NCBI GenBank assembly: GCA_027023325.1
Contig: JALVVQ010000311.1
Location: 329 to 6,238 of the forward strand
From: Campylobacteraceae bacterium
Lineage (GTDB): Bacteria > Campylobacterota > Campylobacteria > Campylobacterales > Sulfurovaceae
Reading direction: 5' to 3'
DNA length: 5,910 nt
Both the position numbers and the translations under genes were made by a program. Of this stretch, positions 1 through 4,987 are shown one piece after another; position 1 is the stretch's first letter, and every line of letters starts with the position of its first letter. The notes beneath the pieces were generated by a model. That model was not told the DNA's origin, did not search any database, and was given only the letters and a program-made list of their open reading frames with translations.

Positions 1-48
1 TTGTGATGCACTATGCGATTGTGCTGAGAGATATATTGTAGACTTCTG

Positions 49-567
49 CTACTCTGAGGTACCTTTTTCTGCACCTTTTGGTGTGTACTCCAAAGCTTTT
101 TTCACAGATGCTACCGAACAAAAAAAGAGTGCATCAAAGACTGGATTGAGCCTGGTGGTGTTTTCGTCTATCATATCAAAAGGCTGGAAAAAGAATCCGG
201 GCCCATTTTCCCTGATAGCAGGCCTGACATGAAAGACTATGGGCTTGAGGGTGCGCACAACATTCAGTATTTTTTTGTATTTTTTTGCCCCTTTTTCTGG
301 CAGTAGATTCCCCTGTTCGCTTTCGTTAATGCGTGCCTTTAGCAACTGTTGAAGTTTGTCGTTGAAAATAATTTTATTCCATTTTATGGTACCGTACTCC
401 ATGGTAAATTCACTGTTGCCAGTGATGAGTGGATGGGGTTTTGATTCTCTGATGGCTTCAAGAAGCTGTAGGAAGAAGTTTTTTCCTCCAAAGTTTTCGG
501 CACAGCGGAGTAGTTTTTCGTGGTGCTGTTTTTTTTCTTCGTCGGTGAGGGTACTTAAATCGCACAT
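49..567 (-). CDS. Hypothetical protein, 172 aa, no recognised family
   Basis: I do not recognise this protein. The frame reads as genuine coding sequence: a mixed, charged composition with alternating hydrophobic positions, ending in TAG. It starts with an acidic and basic helix-like stretch (TDEEKKQHHEKLL, about residues 8-20), has a lysine-rich middle (about residues 85-105), and a more hydrophobic second half with an FFFQPFD segment and an FFCSVASVKKAL segment. There is no signal peptide and no membrane helix, so it is probably cytoplasmic. I chose ATG at 567 because AAAGG lies 7 nt upstream and a TATACT -10 element at 603-598 would start the transcript near 591. An in-frame TTG at 597 adds ten residues but would fall ahead of that transcript start. 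The gene is divergent from pyrH and so probably outside its operon. The coding strand contains an A8 run and two A7 runs. The gene is likely real; its function is unknown. Confidence 0.72.
   Translation of the reverse strand: MCDLSTLTDEEKKQHHEKLLRCAENFGGKNFFLQLLEAIRESKPHPLITGNSEFTMEYGTIKWNKIIFNDKLQQLLKARINESEQGNLLPEKGAKKYKKILNVVRTLKPIVFHVRPAIRENGPGFFFQPFDMIDENTTRLNPVFDALFFCSVASVKKALEYTPKGAEKGTSE
268..287. repeat. Perfect tandem 10-bp repeat with T7 runs inside the hypothetical gene
   Basis: TATTTTTTTG occurs twice head to tail, at 268-277 and 278-287. On the coding strand this gives two A7 tracts inside a lysine-rich stretch (KKYKK). A unit of 10 bp is not a multiple of three, so gain or loss of one copy would shift the frame of the unknown gene. 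Such a short repeat may also be chance in a lysine-rich segment. Confidence 0.6.
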
Positions 568-574
568 GTGGCTG

Positions 575-579
575 CCTTT
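575..579 (-). promoter_or_regulatory. Ribosome binding site deciding the start of the hypothetical gene
   Basis: AAAGG on the minus strand lies 7 nt ahead of the ATG at 567. It favours that ATG over the upstream in-frame TTG at 597, which has no purine-rich motif in front of it. Confidence 0.5.
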
Positions 580-604
580 GGTATAGTTTTTTTGCAAGTA
601 TACC
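580..604. repeat. Short inverted repeat GGTATA-N13-TATACC, possible operator
   Basis: The arms GGTATA (580-585) and TATACC (599-604) are exact reverse complements, with centres 19 bp apart, close to two helical turns. The right arm overlaps the minus-strand -10 element and the repeat spans the predicted start of the divergent transcript, so a bound dimeric regulator could block it. Six-base AT-rich arms can easily arise by chance and no regulator is identified. Confidence 0.25.
598..603 (-). promoter_or_regulatory. Putative -10 element (TATACT) for the hypothetical gene
   Basis: The minus strand reads TATACT at 603-598, one mismatch from the sigma-70 consensus. At a 17-bp spacer the -35 hexamer is GGGTTG, a poor match, which is common in Campylobacterota promoters. 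Transcription would begin near 591 and leave a leader of about 24 nt before the ATG at 567. Confidence 0.4.
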
Positions 605-644
605 CGAATTTGTCACCATCAACCCACTCTAAACAAGCATTGGC

Positions 645-650
645 TATAAT
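645..650 (+). promoter_or_regulatory. Putative -10 element (TATAAT) for pyrH and the downstream operon
   Basis: A perfect TATAAT lies 25 nt ahead of the pyrH ATG. There is no good -35 hexamer at the usual spacing (ACCCAC at 17 bp); the nearest TTGTCA, at 610-615, is too far upstream. Weak -35 regions are typical of the main sigma factor of this phylum. The predicted start is near 657, giving a leader of roughly 19 nt. It is the only convincing promoter in front of the five-gene run, and it rules out a pyrH start upstream of it. Confidence 0.55.
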
Positions 651-662
651 CGCGGTAAAAAT

Positions 663-666
663 AAGG
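663..666 (+). promoter_or_regulatory. Ribosome binding site deciding the pyrH start
   Basis: AAGG lies 9 nt before the ATG at 676. It supports that codon over an in-frame ATG at 568, which would add 36 residues not found in UMP kinases and would lie upstream of the TATAAT element. Confidence 0.6.
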
Positions 667-675
667 TCGTATCCA

Positions 676-1383
676 ATGAGAAAACGCGTTTTGGTAAAAT
701 TTTCGGGTGAAGCTTTGGCAGGGGAAGAGGGCTATGGTATTGATACCAAAATCCTCAAGTTTATTGCTGATGAGATCAAAGCATTGGTGGATAACGGCAC
801 TGAAGTAGCGATTGTGGTTGGTGGTGGTAATATCATCCGTGGTGTGACAGCCGCACAAGATGGTATTATCAAGCGTACGAGTGGTGACTATATGGGTATG
901 TTGGCAACTGTGATTAATGGCGTAGCGATTCAAGAGGCATTGGAGTATCGTGGCATGGAAGCGAGACTTCTCTCGGCGATTGACATGCATGAGATAGGGG
1001 AATCTTTTATCATCAGGCGCGCCAGAAGACATTTGGAAAAAGGAAGGGTTGTCGTATTTGCCGGAGGCACAGGAAATCCCTACTTTACTACCGATACTGC
1101 CGCCACACTGAGAGCCAATGAGATCGAAGCACATATGCTGATCAAGGCAACCAAGGTAGATGGTGTCTACGACAAAGATCCCCATAAGTTTGATGATGCT
1201 GTCAAGCTGAGTGAATTGAGTTATGACAAGGCATTGGGTGAGCATATTCGTGTGATGGATGATACGGCAATTGCACTTGCCAAAGAGAACAAGCTGCCTA
1301 TCGCCGTGTGTAACATGTTTGGTAAAGGGAACCTACTTTCTGTGGTCAGTGGGGATACTTCCAGCTGCTCTATCGTAAAATAA
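676..1383 (+). CDS. pyrH: UMP kinase (uridylate kinase)
   Basis: This enzyme phosphorylates UMP to UDP with ATP in the cytoplasm, the step committing UMP to UTP and CTP synthesis. Bacterial UMP kinases belong to the amino acid kinase fold, act as hexamers, and are usually activated by GTP and inhibited by UTP. The 235-residue length is normal. Family signatures appear in order: KFSGEAL at residues 8-14 (phosphate-binding lysine), VVGGGNI at 47-53, GDYMGMLATVIN at 70-81 (UMP pocket), GGTGNPYFTTDTAA at 130-143, and KATKVDGVYDKDP at 157-169 (ATP side). The ATG at 676 matches the family N-terminus, MRKRVLVKFSGE, and follows an AAGG site. It is the first gene of the apparent operon; rpoZ begins 22 bp after its TAA. 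Nothing in the sequence suggests damage or transfer, and the identification is secure. Confidence 0.97.
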   Translation: MRKRVLVKFSGEALAGEEGYGIDTKILKFIADEIKALVDNGTEVAIVVGGGNIIRGVTAAQDGIIKRTSGDYMGMLATVINGVAIQEALEYRGMEARLLSAIDMHEIGESFIIRRARRHLEKGRVVVFAGGTGNPYFTTDTAATLRANEIEAHMLIKATKVDGVYDKDPHKFDDAVKLSELSYDKALGEHIRVMDDTAIALAKENKLPIAVCNMFGKGNLLSVVSGDTSSCSIVK

Positions 1384-1405
1384 ATTAGAAACTAAAAGGA
1401 CAAAA

Positions 1406-1612
1406 ATGAGATTAGAAGTATTGGTAGCAGAAGCACTGAAGTATGTGGACAATGATCGTTATCTCTTGGCAAAAGCCATCGGTAAAAGAGCCAACGAATT
1501 AAGTAGTGGTAGTGCACCATTGGTGGATATGGATATCAAAAAATCCAAGGCCACAGATATTGCACTCTGTGAGATTGCTGAAGGAAAACTAAGCGTTTCC
1601 ATTGATAACTAA
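1406..1612 (+). CDS. rpoZ: DNA-directed RNA polymerase omega subunit
   Basis: Omega is the small RNA polymerase subunit that wraps the beta-prime C-terminus and helps assembly. The 68-residue length is short next to E. coli (91) but in line with Campylobacterota. The diagnostic core is present: DRYLLAKAIGKRANEL at residues 17-32, corresponding to NRF-x-L-V-x-x-A-x-R-R-A in E. coli, and DIALCEIAEGK at 51-61, corresponding to VIALREIEEG. AAAAGGA ends 5 nt before the ATG, a good ribosome binding site. Two features are odd: the N-terminus is MRLEV rather than MARVT, and Cys55 stands where E. coli has an arginine (position 52 by my alignment). In Proteobacteria the omega N-terminus helps form ppGpp site 1. 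The RSH gene follows after 8 bp, as rpoZ-spoT also does in E. coli, so co-expression is very likely. Confidence 0.93.
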   Translation: MRLEVLVAEALKYVDNDRYLLAKAIGKRANELSSGSAPLVDMDIKKSKATDIALCEIAEGKLSVSIDN

Positions 1613-1620
1613 TCTGAATT

Positions 1621-3771
1621 ATGACTGATTTGTTGGAGCAGATCGGACAGGTTCATACCATATCTGCAGCAAAAGACCACCTGAGAGCACAGGTGGAGAT
1701 TACGGAGCCTATTGAGCGTGCGCTTGAGCTGGCTATCACACTTCATATAGACCAGCTTCGAAAAAGTGGTGACCCTTATGTGGTGCACCCTATTGCTGTG
1801 GCCGCTATCACTGCCTCATTCAGTGCAGATGAGACGATGGTGATCGCAGCACTGCTACATGATGTAGTGGAGGACACAGACTACAGCATAGAAGAGATCA
1901 AAAAGCAGTTTGGCAAGGATGTGACACATATTGTTGAAGGCTTGACAAAGATTGTGACCATTCGCGATGAAAACCTAATCGCCTCTGGCAGAGACGAGAG
2001 GATCAGTAGCTCTGCACTGAGTTTTCGCAAGATGCTGATTGCCTCTGTCGAGGATGTTCGGGTACTGATCATCAAGCTTTGTGACAGGCTGCACAATATG
2101 TTGACACTGGATGCGCTGCCTCCAGCCAAGCAGCAGCGGATCTCCGAGGAGACGCTGGTGGTCTATGCACCTATCGCACATCGACTGGGTATCTCCAGAA
2201 TCAAAAACCATCTTGAAGATCTCAGCTTCAAGTATATCTATCCCAGCGAATATCAAAAAATAGATGCCTATATCAGATCTCATGACCAGAGCTTGCATTT
2301 TGGCCTCAATGCCTTTATAGAAAAAGTAAAAAAAGCACTGCATAAAGCAGGCTATCATTGGGAAGATTTTGAGGTGATTGGTCGGGTGAAGCACCACTAT
2401 TCGATCTATCTCAAAATGCAACGCAAAGGGGTAGGGATCGATGAAGTACTGGATCTGTTGGCGATTAGGATCATTGTCAAAGAATCCTTGGAGTGTTATG
2501 AAGCACTGGGTGCCATACATCTAGAGTTTACGCCGTTGATCTCGAGATTCAAAGACTATATTGCACTGCCCAAAGAGAACGGGTACCAGACGATTCATAC
2601 CACACTGTTTGATGAAGAGGGTATCGTAGAGGCACAGATCCGAACGCGAGAGATGCATCAGCTGGCAGAGTATGGTGTGGCTGCCCACTGGAAATACAAG
2701 GGGGGATTGGAGCATGTTAATCTGGAGTGGCTCAAAGGGTTAAACTACCAAAATGAATCCGTAGAGGAGTTTTATGAGCTGGCAAAAAGCGATCTCTTCT
2801 CTGAGGAGATCTCGGTCTTTACGCCGGGGGGAGACTATTTTACGCTCCCCAAGGACTCGGTGGCATTGGATTTTGCCTATGCAGTACACTCTGAGATCGG
2901 TGAGACTGCCACTGGAGCACTCGTAAATAAGGAAAAGGCCTCACTTCTGACCATTCTCAAAAATGGTGATATCGTTAAGGTGATCACAGACGGTAAGCCT
3001 AGAATGCACTGCTCTTGGGAGGGTACAGTCAAGACCTCCAAGGCCAAAAGTGGCATCCGTGCACAATGTAGAAAGCGCCTGAGAGAAGTGGATGAGTATA
3101 CCAGCTACAATATTCTTGCCACGCTCTTTGGCAAATCTTCTCTTTTTGTCAAGGAGACGATCAAGGCGTATCAGGGGGATGCTACGATCGCCAAAGCAGC
3201 AGGACATCTGGATGCGCTCAAAGAGAAGATACATAAAATTGCCCGTTCTGAAAATATCAAAGAGGTGAGATTTTGGGAACTTTTGAAAAAAGGATATAAA
3301 AAGCCACAGCCCAAAGAGAAAGAACATTTTATCTTTTTTACCAATAAACAAATGGATGGGATAGAGTTTGACTACTGCTGTCACCCTAAAGTAGGAGATG
3401 ATATTGTAGCGTTTTATAAGCATAACAAGGCTATTATTCATCATAAATTATGCATGAATGCTTATGGTAAGATCATGGCAGGTGAACCAATGCTTTTCGT
3501 GCAGTGGCGCAGTACCAAGATGCCCCAGTATCGACTGATTATAAGCCTTCCCAATCAGAAGGGTGAGTTGGCAAAACTATTGATAAAATTTTCGGAAATC
3601 AAACTCAATGTCATTGGCATAGAGTTTGGTATCAGCAATAGCGAAAGTGCGGAGTATTGTCATATTGAAGTAGAGTCGGAAAAAGCTGATAAAAAAGAGA
3701 TAGAAAACGAAATAGGAAAGAAATTTAAACTGATAGATATCATCGCGCTGGATGATGCCTACAATCATTAA
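1621..3771 (+). CDS. spoT: Bifunctional (p)ppGpp synthetase/hydrolase, RelA/SpoT family
   Basis: This cytoplasmic long RSH enzyme makes (p)ppGpp from ATP plus GDP/GTP and hydrolyses it, driving the stringent response. Domains in order: HD hydrolase, about 25-200, with RKSG at 47-50, His56, His80-Asp81, Glu84-Asp85 and Asp155 in DRLHNM; synthetase, about 235-360, with GRVKHHYSIYLKM at 254-266, Asp278 (metal), GYQTIH at 321-326 and EAQIRT at 337-342; TGS, about 397-456; a helical region; a zinc-finger-like CC domain with Cys586, Cys587, His607 and Cys611; and a C-terminal ACT domain, about 637-712. RFKD at 309-312 is the RxKD motif of bifunctional enzymes rather than the ExDD motif of synthetase-only RelA. 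All catalytic residues I can place are intact, so both activities are expected. In the TGS domain the usual G-H-x-C segment reads GETA (427-430). The start is the first ATG after an in-frame TGA; no clear Shine-Dalgarno precedes it, suggesting translational coupling to rpoZ. Confidence 0.96.
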   Translation: MTDLLEQIGQVHTISAAKDHLRAQVEITEPIERALELAITLHIDQLRKSGDPYVVHPIAVAAITASFSADETMVIAALLHDVVEDTDYSIEEIKKQFGKDVTHIVEGLTKIVTIRDENLIASGRDERISSSALSFRKMLIASVEDVRVLIIKLCDRLHNMLTLDALPPAKQQRISEETLVVYAPIAHRLGISRIKNHLEDLSFKYIYPSEYQKIDAYIRSHDQSLHFGLNAFIEKVKKALHKAGYHWEDFEVIGRVKHHYSIYLKMQRKGVGIDEVLDLLAIRIIVKESLECYEALGAIHLEFTPLISRFKDYIALPKENGYQTIHTTLFDEEGIVEAQIRTREMHQLAEYGVAAHWKYKGGLEHVNLEWLKGLNYQNESVEEFYELAKSDLFSEEISVFTPGGDYFTLPKDSVALDFAYAVHSEIGETATGALVNKEKASLLTILKNGDIVKVITDGKPRMHCSWEGTVKTSKAKSGIRAQCRKRLREVDEYTSYNILATLFGKSSLFVKETIKAYQGDATIAKAAGHLDALKEKIHKIARSENIKEVRFWELLKKGYKKPQPKEKEHFIFFTNKQMDGIEFDYCCHPKVGDDIVAFYKHNKAIIHHKLCMNAYGKIMAGEPMLFVQWRSTKMPQYRLIISLPNQKGELAKLLIKFSEIKLNVIGIEFGISNSESAEYCHIEVESEKADKKEIENEIGKKFKLIDIIALDDAYNH

Positions 3772-3772
3772 G

Positions 3773-3777
3773 AGGAG
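3773..3777 (+). promoter_or_regulatory. Strong ribosome binding site deciding the tyrS start
   Basis: AGGAG lies 7 nt before the ATG at 3785, an almost ideal Shine-Dalgarno. It excludes the in-frame ATGs at 3752 and 3755, which fall inside the end of the RSH gene and upstream of this site. Confidence 0.8.
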
Positions 3778-3784
3778 AAGAAAG

Positions 3785-4987
3785 ATGAGTGTTGCAGTCG
3801 CTATGGCAGAGATAGAACGGGGAATTGCTGAGATTATTGATCTGACATATATTGAGAAAATCATTACGCGGTATTACGAGACAGGTGAGCCTTATTATGT
3901 CAAGTTGGGTCTAGATCCCACGGCACCTGACCTGCATCTTGGGCACACAGTGATCCTACAGAAGCTCTCCGTCTTTCAGAAATTTGGTGGTATTGTGCAG
4001 CTGTTGATTGGAGATTTTACTGCGATGATCGGTGACCCTACCGGTAAAAATGAGACTAGAAAGGTGCTTGACAGAGAGACAGTAAAAAGCAATGCAAAAA
4101 CCTATCAAGAGCAAGCATTCAAGATTCTCGATCCGGAGAAAACAGAGCTGGTATTCAACTCCAGCTGGCTGGATGCGCTGGGTGCAGATGGCATGGTGCA
4201 GCTAACCACACAGTTTACTGTGGCGCGTATGTTGGAGCGAGATGACTTCTCCAAGCGTTTCAAAGGTGAGCAGAGTATCTCTATTTCAGAGTTTATTTAT
4301 CCTCTGTTGCAAGGCTATGACTCTGTGGCACTCAAATCTGATATAGAACTGGGCGGTACAGATCAGAAGTTCAATCTCCTGATGGGTAGACATTTGCAGC
4401 GTAACTACAATGTGGGCAAAGAGCAGGCAGTGCTCATGATGCCCATTCTTGAAGGCTTGGACGGTGTACAAAAGATGAGTAAATCTCTAGGTAACTATAT
4501 TGGCATTACTGATGCCCCCAATGATATCTTTGCCAAGGTACTTTCAATTTCTGATGAGCTGATGTGGCGTTACTATGAGCTGCTGAGCGCATGCTCCCTA
4601 GAAGAAATTTCTGCACTCAAAGCAGGCGTAGTAAACGGTACGGTGCATCCTAAGGCAGCCAAAGAGCAGTTGGCACTGGAGATCACGGCACGCTTTCATG
4701 ATGAAGCAGCAGCCACGGCAGCCAAAACAGCCTTTGATAATCAATTCAAAGCCAATTTGATCCCAGAGGATATTCCTGAGTTTGAGATGGAAGTGGGGGC
4801 ATGGATATGCAAGGCACTGGTGGATGCTGGTATAGAGCCTTCTACTTCTCAGGCAAGAAGAGATATCAAGCAAAATGCGGTTAGTATCGATCAAAAAAAG
4901 ATCTCTGATGAAAAGCTGAATCTAGGTGCAGGTGAGTATGTGCTTCAGGTAGGCAAGAGAAAATTTGCAAAGGTAAAGGTGGGATAA
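3785..4987 (+). CDS. tyrS: Tyrosyl-tRNA synthetase
   Basis: This class I aminoacyl-tRNA synthetase charges tRNA-Tyr with tyrosine using ATP, in the cytoplasm and as a dimer. At 400 residues it has the usual length. Visible signatures: GLDPTAPDLHLGHT at 42-55, containing the HIGH-type motif HLGH (51-54); GDPTG at 83-87; the tyrosine-site segment GGTDQKFN at 190-197; KMSKS at 230-234; and a C-terminal S4-like RNA-binding domain from about 339 to 398 with TSQARRDIKQNAV. The KMSKS form and overall layout resemble the TyrZ/type 2 bacterial branch rather than E. coli TyrS; that subgroup call is from memory. It starts 13 bp after the RSH stop behind a strong AGGAG site, which should give it good translation within the operon. 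There is no T-box or attenuator-like sequence in the gap, so no tRNA-sensing leader controls it here. The following gene begins immediately after its TAA. Confidence 0.96.
   Translation: MSVAVAMAEIERGIAEIIDLTYIEKIITRYYETGEPYYVKLGLDPTAPDLHLGHTVILQKLSVFQKFGGIVQLLIGDFTAMIGDPTGKNETRKVLDRETVKSNAKTYQEQAFKILDPEKTELVFNSSWLDALGADGMVQLTTQFTVARMLERDDFSKRFKGEQSISISEFIYPLLQGYDSVALKSDIELGGTDQKFNLLMGRHLQRNYNVGKEQAVLMMPILEGLDGVQKMSKSLGNYIGITDAPNDIFAKVLSISDELMWRYYELLSACSLEEISALKAGVVNGTVHPKAAKEQLALEITARFHDEAAATAAKTAFDNQFKANLIPEDIPEFEMEVGAWICKALVDAGIEPSTSQARRDIKQNAVSIDQKKISDEKLNLGAGEYVLQVGKRKFAKVKVG

Noticed and set aside
5..24. Weak hairpin GCAC-N9-GTGC as a terminator after the unknown gene
   Set aside because: The stem is only 4 bp with no T run on the minus strand, too weak to call.
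1..41. Possible C-terminal end of a plus-strand gene (…MHYAIVLRDIL then TAG at 39-41)
   Set aside because: Only about 13 codons are visible with no recognisable family, and other frames here are also open, so neither a gene nor its strand can be supported. The rest of 1-48 shows no hairpin or RNA gene.
2..232. Plus-strand open frame opposite the unknown gene, and another at 356-586
   Set aside because: Both are rich in Ser, Phe and Cys, as expected for the antisense of a Lys/Glu-rich coding sequence, and neither has a ribosome site. The minus-strand frame has better coding character.
568..675. 36-residue N-terminal extension of pyrH from an ATG at 568
   Set aside because: It lies upstream of the TATAAT element, has no ribosome binding site and is not seen in UMP kinases. 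The ATG at 676 matches the family start.
619..1245. Long minus-strand open frame opposite pyrH
   Set aside because: Antisense shadow rich in Cys, His and Ile, with no ribosome site or family motif; the plus strand is unmistakably pyrH.
1975..2520. Minus-strand open frames opposite the RSH gene (also at 2941-3444 and 3577-3864)
   Set aside because: Shadows of a long conserved coding region; the translations show no domain and start without ribosome sites.
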